Source of the DNA: Rhodocollybia butyracea
Taxonomy: Eukaryota; Basidiomycota; Agaricomycetes; Agaricales; Omphalotaceae
Assembly: GCA_015501585.1 (NCBI GenBank)
Contig: JADNRY010000019.1
Location: 421,100 to 485,099 of the forward strand
Reading direction: 5' to 3'
DNA length: 64,000 nucleotides
Both the position numbers and the translations under genes were made by a program. How positions within the stretch are numbered: the first letter of the stretch is position 1; every line of letters starts with the position of its first letter. Below, in pieces: positions 10,871-20,181 of the stretch. The notes beneath the pieces were generated by a model. The model was not told the DNA's origin and searched no databases. It saw nothing but the letters and a program-made list of their open reading frames with translations.

Positions 10871-12545
10871 ATGGAATGCGAAACTTCGAACCGTCGCGTC
10901 GGCCTCAGTTCCCCAGAACTAGCTGAACTGAAAAGAAAACTTCGGTCGGAATTTGGACCGTCTGTGTTGGCCCAGGAGGGAGCAGATCGTGAAGAGCTCA
11001 GGAAGGTGCTAGTTCTAGCAGATAGAGACCTCGAGGAACATGAAGCACAGTACCAGCAATTGGTTCTCCAGAGGGCAGCATTACAGTCCCTACTCTCTCC
11101 GATACGGCGGCTGCCCAACGAAACTTTGTTGCACATCTTTGAGTACGTGTGCGACGAAAATCTACTCCAGAGCTACCCCTGGTTTGATAGCAAAAACCCG
11201 CCTCCCACGAAATTAACATCGCCCACTATCGTTTACCTCCCTGCAATGGCAATCAGCTCAGTATGCTTCCGTTGGCGTGAACTCGCGCTCTCATCACCTG
11301 GTTTATGGGCTGGTCTAACAGTGGAGACATGTACTATTTCCACAGCACGGCAAGCACGACCTTTCAAGTTGGCCAGGTTCATCTCTACTCTCGACCTCTT
11401 TCTGGAAAGATCAGGCGATTGGCCTTTGAGGCTTGCACTGGATATCCGTGGTGATAAAGAGATGGATGACTCTCTAGCCCACCTCACGCGACACAGTCAT
11501 CGTTGGAGAACCTTGAAGCTTCAGCATCAAAAACACCCATCGACGGCCTTCCACATATTTTCCAATCTACAGTTTCCTTCACTCACAAAGTTAGATCTGC
11601 CGTTTTTAGGGCAGGCGGGTGGATTAGATCACTTTAAGCATTCACCAAAGCTTCGATCGCTTGTTGGACTTGTTGGGAACCAAGGGCTCGAAAATCCCAA
11701 CAACAGAGTCCTCTTTCATCGACTTCACCATGTTGAGTTTCAGATGGATCATGAAGAAGATCTGTATCATGCTCTTCGCCAATGTCCATCTCTGAAATCT
11801 CTTGGACTAAAGCGCGCGACAACTTTCAACTTTTGGAGTCGTGCACCCCCGAAGGTAGAAGGCGGCGTAGTATGGCCAGATATCACATCATTGATCATTG
11901 GGGAATCTCTCGTGCAATCTCTCGTGCAATCACTGCAGTACACAGCCTCGAATGAAGTGTTCCTTTTCAGCTTTCCTTCCTTGAAAGAACTTCAGGTAGA
12001 ACGGCTGGACCGTCCACAACACAATTTCTTGGCCAAGGGATGCTTTCATCTCATTTGTATCCAGATCATCCTGTACGATCACTACATTTACCGTCCGTGG
12101 CGTATCTCTCACGGACATAGATCTTATTGCGTCTCTTCGGGTCATGCCATCGTTACTACATCTAGAAGTTGATGACAAAAGCCCAACCCGTAGGTTTACA
12201 AGCCCGACGCACCAGAGTCCAATCACTCCTCACTTCCTCGCCAGTCTAATTCTGGGTCGATCCAATGAAACATTACCCAACTCGCTTGTTCCAAAGCTTC
12301 ACAGTCTGTGTCTGGTTTTCTATGGCACAACTTTCGATGATTGGGCTTTTGTCCGAGTCTCTATGGTTGAATCGCGTTGGTTCAAACCTGGCTCGAATCT
12401 GCATACGACAATGTTAGCGATGGGGATAGGTTGTATCCGATCCGTTGTTCTCAAGTTTTTTCAACGAAATTTTGCAGTAGAATCGTACAAACCACTATGG
12501 GTTTTGGATAAGGAAGGTCTGCGAGTAACGACTGGATGGGGATAG
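10871..12545 (+). pseudogene. F-box cluster copy 4, one frame break
   Basis: Third long paralogue of the cluster, intact through the F-box (LSPIRRLPNETLLHIFEYVC, AISSVCFRWRELALSSPGLW) and most of the LRR-like part. Near 12001-12035 it is eight bases shorter than copy 2 (CGGCTGGACCGTCCACAACAC before TTTCTTGGCC). Reading then passes into a wrong frame that ends at 12172. The family sequence resumes in the correct frame (SWPRDAFISFVSRSSC-like, then MPSLLHLEVDDKS) and runs to 12545. The C-terminus is also altered by the tandem duplication at 12420-12653, so the usual VVVAG ending is lost. An eight-base loss is more likely a real lesion than a sequencing slip. Confidence 0.74.
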
Positions 12546-12653
12546 GTTGTATCCGATCCGTTGTTCTCAAGTTTTCTCAACGAGATGTTGCAGTAGAATC
12601 GTACAAATTTCCACTACGGGTTTAATTTTGAAAGGTCTGCGAGTAATGACTGG
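12420..12653 (+). repeat. Tandem duplication of the F-box 3' end
   Basis: A ~116-base unit (12420-12535) starting ATGGGGATAGGTTGTATCCG is followed directly by a diverged second copy (12536-12653). Both contain CCGTTGTTCTCAAGTTTT and end in CTGCGAGTAA..GACTGG. The second copy lies after the stop of F-box copy 4 and is non-coding. Confidence 0.8.
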
Positions 12654-12868
12654 AGTACAGATACGATGACTTTCCCTCTCTTTCTCTAGTATCATCTAGC
12701 CATTACACAGTGTGAATTAAATATCTATTGTCCTTGCGTGTCGTGTATTATTTTCCAGTCTTTGGTACCTTGGTGTTCAGTAGAATTGACATTTGGAATA
12801 AGTACATATGTAGTTTGTGTTGAAAATGGGGGCGCTTATGTACTATCAATTACCTTTCAAACTTCGAG

Positions 12869-14428
12869 ATGGATCAGGCAAGCTACCACTCAAAACTGGT
12901 TCGTCGCGCGCTAATATCGAACTCAGGACTCCTTCAGGCAACTTCTTTCCTCTAGTTCTTCGACAGCGCGTACTTTTCAACCACGAGAATCTCTGTTTAC
13001 CGCCAAAAAGAACCCTTCCAAGGCATCTGCGTTAGTTTTTAGAAATACCAGTAATTGCAATACTATAAACTAAATTCCAGCAGAAAACCTTCTGCCATTA
13101 GCGCCAATGAACCTGCCTTCAAACCCCGGAAGGTGAAAAAGCTAGATGGGAAATACCGCGATAGAGCTGCTGAGCGTAGGGTCGGAGAAGGCAACGATTA
13201 TGCTCAGGTGTGATGACCACGTTCTGAGTTTTCATTCCGTTAAAGTAACAGAATAATCTCAGGTGGAGGCAGTTCTCGAAGAATTTGAGAAGCGTACAGC
13301 GGACCAGGATGAAGATACCGTTTGTCTCCGGCTTGAACATGCGCCCGCTCATTATCTAAATTACTTTATCCAGGTTGACGAACAACGGCAGTATCTCGGC
13401 GGTGATAGTGAACATACAGTTCTAGTTAAGGGCCTCGATATGGCTCTTCTTCAGCAAAATAAAGCCAAGGCGGCTATGGCCACGGATGAAGACGATTCTC
13501 TTGAACAAGCCTACATACAGGCCTCATCTGAATCGAGTGTACCGAAGAAACGTACCCGAGAGGAAATCATACGTGAATTGAAGGAGAAGAGGGCTAAGGG
13601 GGACAATGAACCCAGTGCTTCTGTAGAAGATCCAGAGCTGAACAAGAACAAATTCAAGCCAATCGGGTTCAAGCCAATCGGGGGTCAGAAGGAAAAGAAA
13701 AAGAAGAAAGCGAAAGGTGAAGGTGAAGGAGAGAGAAAGAAAAAGAAGCGGAAGATTGACGATCCAAAGGAGGAAACTCGAAAAGAGGTCGAACCCGTTG
13801 CAGTTCTTTCTGCTTCCTCTTCTGCTGTGAAATCACCTCCTGCACCAATACCTGCGGAAGATGAACCCGCAGAAATATCCGATATTTTTGCAGATGTAGA
13901 CGAATACGAAGGCGTGGATGTGGGTGTTGATTCGGACGAGGAGAGCGAAATGAAAGCAAAGGAACCCGAAAGTGAAGAGGTCCTTCCGAGCTCACTAGGT
14001 CCTGGTCGATGGTTTGCCACTGACGAACAGGAGGAAACTGGTGAAACTGCAAACGAATCCCTTCTACCTGTCCCTGTATCCTCTTTACTTCGACCGCCAC
14101 CCCCTCCTCTAGAAGAAGGTGAAGCTAGCGACGATGAGGAACAACCAACTCGGCTGGTTCCCTTGTCTGGTTCAGCTATTCCTTCTATCAAAGAACTCCT
14201 CGCTATCGATGACGCAGCCGGAGCTTCAGGTAAGAAACGCAATCGGAAGAAAAAGAAAAAGGGCGAGGAAGGTGAAGATGAAGGGACGAAGAAGAAACTT
14301 GATACTGAAGCCAAAGTTGAGCGTGACTATCAGCGGTATGTCTTTGTCCAGCTGTTTCTCAAGTCAAACTATTCTGAACGGTAAATAGGTTGAAATCATA
14401 TACTGAAAAACGAGGGGCTGCTTCCTAG
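12869..14428 (+). CDS. Spliceosomal protein RED (IK/SMU2-like)
   Basis: Nuclear partner of SMU1, needed for spliceosome activation. Exons 12869-12877, 12927-13030, 13081-13207, 13263-14335 and 14389-14428 give 450 residues. The first exon is only nine bases (Met-Asp-Gln) and is followed by an intron with a GC donor (CAG/GCAAGC, 12878-12926). Joining it gives MDQDSFRQLL, the typical RED start. Family blocks follow: GKYRDRAAERRVGEGNDYAQ, then YLGGDSEHTVLVKGLDMALL. The rest is low-complexity: Lys-rich runs (KEKKKKKAKG), an acidic middle and another basic run. The last exon adds RLKSYTEKRGAAS. The RED N-terminal domain supports the call strongly. It lies 61 bp from the convergent DNA glycosylase gene. 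Confidence 0.91.
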
Positions 14429-14489
14429 CGATTATTAGTATTGCTTCACTTGTACAGTGTGATTAATTCTAAGCGTATGTAGTCCCCGT

Positions 14490-15359
14490 TTACGTTTCTG
14501 ACGCCCTGCTTTCCTTCACAAAGTTTTTCAAAATGCAAGACCCAGATGATACACTTTTCTTGCACCCTTTGCATACCCTTCCGTGCTGAATCAACAGTAC
14601 ATGCAAGCCATACTTGAGCTCTGCAGGGAGCATCTTATCGAGGTGTAGTTGTGTGAGGATTCGATCTGCGTTGGGTGGGACCCAGTTTAAGACCTTGCTG
14701 AGTCGGAAAATATGTGTGTCGACCGCGAATGAATCCCGCCCAAGGCAGAACATCAGTACACACGACGCCGTTTTGAGCCCTACGCCTTCATACGATGTTA
14801 ATTCCTTCATAATTTCTTCGTCCGATAGGTTTGTATCAGCGAGGTGCTGTAATGAATATTTCCCATGTCGTTTTTCTATGGAGATCAACAGATTCTGGAT
14901 TGTAGCAGATTTTTTGTTTGCGAGTCCACCATGCCGGATAGCAGCAATTACATCATCTCTGGGAGAAGCCGCAATGGCGGCAAAATTGTCACGACCAAAG
15001 GCAGCATCTAAGCTGGCTTTCGCGCTGGACGCGTTTTTTCCCGAAGTATTTTGAGAGAGAATTACACCAATGAGGGCATCAATGATATTCTGGGAGCTTC
15101 CGCAACTGGCAGCAGAATTGCTATTGAACTTCGGAGCAACAAGGGTTGTGGCATACTGAGGATATGCGTTCGAAAGTAAATTAAAGACTGAATGAGCTTC
15201 GGAAGAGGTAGGATGGTGAAAATTGGGGAATGGGGATTCAGAGGCATATGTTTCGACTAGTTTGCGCTTCTTATGGCGATGCGAGGAGCCCGGAAGTGAT
15301 TCTGGCTTGGCTGCATTGAATAATGAAGGTGAGTAACTTCGCTTGTGAGTGGTCAACAT
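14490..15359 (-). CDS. HhH-GPD DNA glycosylase (endonuclease III-like)
   Basis: Base-excision repair enzyme of the helix-hairpin-helix/GPD superfamily; 289 residues from the ATG at 15359, without introns. Extending upstream would need a GTG start. The hairpin (SYEGVGLKTASCVLMF) contains the lysine expected of bifunctional glycosylase/lyases. The downstream FAVDTHIFRLS supplies the catalytic aspartate. The fold also includes the family blocks DALIGVILSQNT and ADRILTQLHLDKMLP. The C-terminus has Cys residues (HGRVCKGCKKSVSSGSC) but not the complete four-Cys spacing of the [4Fe-4S] loop in bacterial Nth, so substrate range cannot be inferred. The N-terminal 50 residues are basic (HRHKKRKL), possibly a nuclear signal. 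Confidence 0.85.
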   Translation of the reverse strand: MLTTHKRSYSPSLFNAAKPESLPGSSHRHKKRKLVETYASESPFPNFHHPTSSEAHSVFNLLSNAYPQYATTLVAPKFNSNSAASCGSSQNIIDALIGVILSQNTSGKNASSAKASLDAAFGRDNFAAIAASPRDDVIAAIRHGGLANKKSATIQNLLISIEKRHGKYSLQHLADTNLSDEEIMKELTSYEGVGLKTASCVLMFCLGRDSFAVDTHIFRLSKVLNWVPPNADRILTQLHLDKMLPAELKYGLHVLLIQHGRVCKGCKKSVSSGSCILKNFVKESRASET

Positions 15360-16370
15360 GGTCCGATATGAGGACACTGCGATTTGGTAACGGGGCTAGT
15401 GTGGCGTAGTCACGTTGAAGTCACGTTTAGCCATAGTCATCAAAAAAATCCTGTCAGTCTCAAACTGTCTCAGCAACTGCTTACTCACATTTTCCGCGCT
15501 AGCTGGGCATGAATAAGCTAAGCCGAAGCATTCCCCAATCATGGTACTCACAAGCTTGTACTTACCCAAAAATGATCGCCAGTGATACCGCCCAATACCA
15601 TGGCATCGAAACAAACATTGATATCGGAATCTATTCAAGCTCGAGTCATTCGAATAAGTATAGCTCAGCCTCCGGTTGATCCTGCCTTGTATTTTAACCG
15701 ACATTTATGTTTTCTGCTCCAGAACGTTCGACATTTGACTTGCAGAATTGCGCTGCGTTGGGGTTACTTGTCCCAGTATATCGTTGAATTCTCGAGACTT
15801 TCGGGGGCGAAACTTTCACCCTAAATGTCATACACGCTTCTGTTTGGGCAGATGATCCATTCGGATGGACTCAACCGATGTCCCGCACTTGGCGGCCTCT
15901 TCACTTCTTTGTTGAAGGCATGAACCAACTGAATTTGCAGCCCCTGGGCAAATTCTGCCCTATCAGAATATTTTCACTGTCGATGGTACAGAAAATTTTC
16001 ATCATACCACCGAAGTGAGTCCGTAATGTTATGTATACCGTCTCGATACTGTCCCAATCGTTCAAAATATTCAATAGAATCTCAAACATCAAGCCGGGGC
16101 TTCGTGTCCTTCAGTCGATTGAGTCAAATTCCTCATGTCAAAGACCGATTTCTGTCGGTCTTCGTCACGTCGCAATTTAAAGCACCTGCTTTATCGACAC
16201 TTGCTTACTGAGCGAGAAAAACGTACGAGTTCTAACATATACATTGTTAAATCATGATAGTGTTATGACCGCAAGTCCTGTTCTGGATCAATCGCATGAC
16301 GAAAAAAGAAATATCGGCGAAAGTATGACGCCGAATGGAATTGAGCGCTCCGTGGGCCCCGAAGATCTCT
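15360..16370. other. Intergenic region without supported gene
   Basis: About 1 kb between divergent genes. Minus-strand donor-like sites occur at 15487-15560, and a 39-codon minus-strand model can be drawn from 15601, but it needs a 38-base intron and matches nothing known. No tRNA or repeat was recognised. Confidence 0.4.
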
Positions 16371-16378
16371 TTATAAAA
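16371..16378 (+). promoter_or_regulatory. TATA-like box
   Basis: TTATAAAA lies 128 bases upstream of the chosen ATG (16506) of the Zn2Cys6 regulator. The spacing suits a short 5' UTR. Sequence only. Confidence 0.4.
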
Positions 16379-16505
16379 GCAAAAAGCTACTCATTCGCGC
16401 CTGAGTGATACCCTTTGTCCTCGCGTGGTGCTCGCGTTTCCTTTGCCCCTTACTCCTTATCGGCCTGGTAGTTTTGGACCTTCTTTAGACGATCGCAGCC
16501 GAAGT

Positions 16506-18664
16506 ATGGCTATGGGACCCCCAACTTCACCCAGTATGAGAACCAAGACACCTAGAAACCTGAATCGGGCCAAGGCATGTAATCATTGCAGGTACGCTAT
16601 GTCGCTGTGAAGCTCGGGGGACTCATCGTAGTGACATATTTAACGCAACTCCTGCATTTAGGAACAGAAAAACGGCAAGTAAAAATGGATTAAGCAACAG
16701 TTTACACTTAAATCTAACGTTTCGGCTCAGAAATGTGACGGGAAAAGGCCACAGTGCTCACAATGTCAAGCTCGCAGCAAGACTGGCCGATGCGGGCTGG
16801 TATGCGAATATCCGGTAGTAGGGCAAACCCGTAAACAAACTCTGGAGGAAAGCATCTCTACACTCGAAAAAAGAATACGCGAGCTAGAAAGGGCTGAGCC
16901 CGATGATGACTCTGTTAAGCTATACGACCCATCGAGCTATCTTTCGACCTCTTCGTCCCCTGTTGCCACAAGCTCTAGCTCACCCAGCAGTAGAAATAGT
17001 CTACTCTTTGATTCGGCGACCCCAGAGCCTAGTCTGTTTGTTACGGCAGTCCAAGAAGTAAGTTCTTTTTACCGGTCGAAAGCTTACGCTACTAATGCCT
17101 TCTAATTCAGGATCCGGAAGTCCCGACTGCTCTGGAACAGCAATTGTAAGTCTCAGTCGATACATCAAGATATTAATCGAACTCTCCTCAAGGCTACAGG
17201 TGTTTGTTCCCCACGCTCGGACATTTGGTTTTTTCCTGAACATCAACCGCTTCGTAACAAATTTGAGCCTGCCGCAGACTGTAGGAGATTATTATCGACC
17301 TTGTGCGGCACTCCTATGTGTAGTATACTTGATTGGACTTCATCTTTACGGGGCTAGCGAAGATGAAGAATCCGCATTTCTTTCCCGTGCCCTTTCACAC
17401 CTCAGTCATGTGTTATCTTCTACGCATCCTCTTCGCCTTCTCCATGGGACCCAAGCTGAGATCCTTCTCAGTACCTATTTTTTCCGCACTGGGAGGATTC
17501 TCGAAGCAAAGCACCATCTATCTTCGGCAGTCAGCCTAGCTACATGTGCCGGCCTCCATAGATTGCGGTCAGGCAGTACGAGCTCTTTTAGTCCAGGTTT
17601 GGTGGGTATTGCGGAATCATCCCTTCCCCTACCGAAAGATGTGATTGACGAAGGGGAAAGAATTAATGGATTTTGGACTACTTTCACCTTGTGTAATTGT
17701 TGGGGCGTTGGGGTTGGAGGGTTTTCAAGCATGGTGTTTGAGTCTTATGGGTCTCATATTGATACACCATGGCCTTTAGATATGGAGGACTACGAGGAGG
17801 CATGTATATCACTCAAACCTGAGCTTTCGACATACTGATATCATGTAGAATCGGATGCCTACAACTTACTGCGGGGCGTCAACAATACGCAATTTTCTTA
17901 CTCAGGCTCCTCTTCAATGGAACGAGCCATCCAAAACGGCGATGTTTGCTCAATCCTCACTGCTATTAGAGCGGGCTGCTAATTTAGCAAGCTCGTATAC
18001 ATCAGGTCAGTGTACTGAATACCTTGAACCGCACTTGTTTTACTAACTGGGTTGACTCACAGAACTCCACCCAGACGAGCATCTTCGCTATATGAAGACA
18101 TTCACGTCCCTCGATGCCCTTATAGACTCATTCTATGCTCTGCTTCCTCTTTTTTCTCAAACGCCCGTCTCCTCCCCAAATTTTGTCATAATCTGGGCTA
18201 CACACTTAATTATTCGTGTCGCAAATATCAAGCTCCATAATGTATTCGCCGCTTCAATCCCTTTCTCCCAGAAGAAAACTCTTCACTTGGCAGAGGAATG
18301 TGTAGAGCTGGTACTCGGGATAGACTTATCAAACGCCGAAGTAAACCCAATTTTCGGGATGTTGTGGACGATCATAGGACAAACTATCATAGAAGAAATA
18401 ATTAGGATAGACAGTCTGATTCAAACTGCTCTGTTATCAGCTTGGGGAATGGAGGAGCTGGAGGTAGGAAGAAGAGTGAAAGTGGTAGCATTGCTCAATG
18501 AGTTATTTCAAACGATGGAGCTGTTTGCTGTCCAGTCAAAAATCATCGGTGTGTTTATCTTTCTCAGCAATATTCCATATACTTAACTATCTTTGGGAAC
18601 AGCGTATCAACTCAATGGGCTCCGGGAGAAATACCACACATGTTGTACCATATCGTTGCACTAA
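16506..18664 (+). CDS. Zn2Cys6 transcription factor with fungal-specific domain
   Basis: 590-residue nuclear regulator. Exons are 16506-16591, 16662-16674, 16731-17057, 17111-17145, 17193-17799, 17849-18005, 18063-18548 and 18603-18664. The binuclear cluster is split over three exons, one only 13 bases long: ACNHCRNRKTKCDGKRPQC then CSQC...RC, with spacing C-x2-C-x6-C-x6-C-x2-C-x8-C. A short coiled linker (LEESISTLEKRIRELE) follows. The middle homology region shows FVPHARTFGFFLNINRF and DTPWPLDMEDYEE. Two introns use GC donors: 16675-16730 (ACG/GCAAGT), needed to close the zinc cluster, and 17800-17848 (GAG/GCATGT), needed to avoid a stop. A more upstream start would require GTG. Its targets are unknown. 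Its stop lies 65 bp from that of convergent COQ1, so the transcripts probably overlap. Confidence 0.88.
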
Positions 18665-18729
18665 AACTAAAACTCGTATGTACCATAATTTGTAGTAATT
18701 CTTGTAGTAATATTGTAATAATGGCTGTA

Positions 18730-20103
18730 CTATGATTTGCGTTTTATGACACGTTCTGTGAGAGCTTCAAGTGCAGCTCGAGCCTCACTTTCCGGTAAAG
18801 CCTGCAACACATCGCGAGCCTGCTCGGCATATGCAATAGCTAAAGCGCGCGTACGCTCAACCCCCGCCGATTTCCTCACCAGATCTCGAGCAAACTCCAC
18901 ATCTCCCACCTCACCAAACTTGCGCTCAATCAAGGGACCCATCTCTGGATGCTCTTCCCAAGCATACAGGGCTGGGCCTGTGGCCAAGCCAAGCTGCAAA
19001 TCAGCACCGCCAGGTTTACCGAGAGTGTCTTCGACAGCTTCGTAATCTAGTACGTCGTCAACCAATTGGAACGCGATGCCGAGGTTACGACCATACGCAT
19101 ACGCAACTTCCTTGTATGTTTCCCCGTCCATACAACCACCTAGTACGACTGCACTTCTAGCACCTTTTGCCATGAGACTGGCAGTTTTCATGTAGGTTTT
19201 CTGCAGGTACATCGTCCACGCATTTTTGGCTATCTGGGAAGAAGGAACGGCGAGGATATCATCAGCCTCAACGTCCTGCATCTGCAAAATCTCTCCCTCT
19301 ACAAGGTTCGCAATGATGCTGGCGATGAGTTGAACAACTTCTGGGTCTCCCAAGCGCGCAAGGGCAACACTGGCTCGTCCAAGAACAAAGTTTCCGCCAA
19401 GTACAGCGAACTTTTTGCCAAAAGCTTCGGGTGCAGAAGTACTACCTCGACGAAGAGGTGACTCGTCTATAACATCGTCGTGCAGGAGGGACGCAGCATG
19501 CACCATCTCTACAATTTGAGCTAGTCGCATCTGAGTAGGCAGAATGGAAAGCGGAGATGTGAGCTCGCGTTCTAGCGAGGAGAATATTGATAACGGTGGT
19601 GGTGGAAGTTCTTTCGGAGTCTGAGGGAGAGAAAATGTGAATTCGGGGTCATATAAAGTCGTTTTGTCCTTTATATTAGGGTTCCAATCATTGAGAATGT
19701 TAGCTCTCGACAATGGTTCGTCCAGGTTTTCTAAACACCCGCCAGGACGGGGCTGCTCCGACATCCATTGTTTCAAAGGCCAATCTCTCCCTAAACCATT
19801 TGTTGCTTGGGAAAACAAAAGTATGAGAAGAGGCCGCAGTTGTTTCGATGGTCTGAGAAAGTAATAGCTCGCGATTTCGTCAAGCCCAGGATGCGCAGAA
19901 CCCAACAAGCGTACAAGATCTTTTCGAATTTGAGATAATTCAGGAGCGACGAGTGCAAAGGGATCCGGTAAAGACCGTGAATGATCATGAGTGTTGGGAG
20001 ATGATGCAGAAGAAATCGAAAGAGCGCGCCGACATGGTTGAAAGTAAAGGTTTCGTCGAAATTTTAGAGCGCATCCTCGCATTCCGTGACAGAAAGATGA
20101 CAT
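18730..20103 (-). CDS. COQ1: Mitochondrial polyprenyl diphosphate synthase (COQ1)
   Basis: Trans-polyprenyl diphosphate synthase that builds the isoprenoid tail of ubiquinone in mitochondria. Single exon, 457 residues. The basic N-terminus (MRGCALKFRRNLYFQPCRRA) resembles a mitochondrial presequence. Both Asp-rich motifs are present: the first in LLHDDVIDESPLRRG and the second in FQLVDDVLDYEA. GKPGGADLQLGLATGPALYAW is the region after the second motif, shared by long-chain synthases. A low-complexity insert between residues ~110 and ~180, with a Pro run, is unlike compact family members but common in fungi. Chain length cannot be read from the sequence. It lies 78 bp downstream of ZW10 on the same strand. 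Confidence 0.94.
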   Translation of the reverse strand: MSSFCHGMRGCALKFRRNLYFQPCRRALSISSASSPNTHDHSRSLPDPFALVAPELSQIRKDLVRLLGSAHPGLDEIASYYFLRPSKQLRPLLILLFSQATNGLGRDWPLKQWMSEQPRPGGCLENLDEPLSRANILNDWNPNIKDKTTLYDPEFTFSLPQTPKELPPPPLSIFSSLERELTSPLSILPTQMRLAQIVEMVHAASLLHDDVIDESPLRRGSTSAPEAFGKKFAVLGGNFVLGRASVALARLGDPEVVQLIASIIANLVEGEILQMQDVEADDILAVPSSQIAKNAWTMYLQKTYMKTASLMAKGARSAVVLGGCMDGETYKEVAYAYGRNLGIAFQLVDDVLDYEAVEDTLGKPGGADLQLGLATGPALYAWEEHPEMGPLIERKFGEVGDVEFARDLVRKSAGVERTRALAIAYAEQARDVLQALPESEARAALEALTERVIKRKS

Positions 20104-20181
20104 TCGGTTTCACGTGCACGCGACCAGATACAATCTAAATATATACAGCGTAGATATCTGTAGATATCTGGTAAATACAGA

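Noticed and set aside
13669..14314. Long minus-strand open frames inside the RED gene, rich in Ser and Phe
   Set aside because: Reverse complement of Lys/Glu-rich coding sequence, which is naturally stop-poor on the opposite strand.
15388..15601. A 39-codon minus-strand gene starting MVLGGITGDHFW with two introns
   Set aside because: The second intron would be only 38 bases, the peptide matches nothing I recognise, and other frames are equally open. Not enough support.
15660..15700. TAGCTCAG and GGTTGATCCTGCC words resembling tRNA or 18S rRNA starts
   Set aside because: No cloverleaf can be drawn, and the rRNA-like word is not followed by further rRNA sequence. Coincidence.
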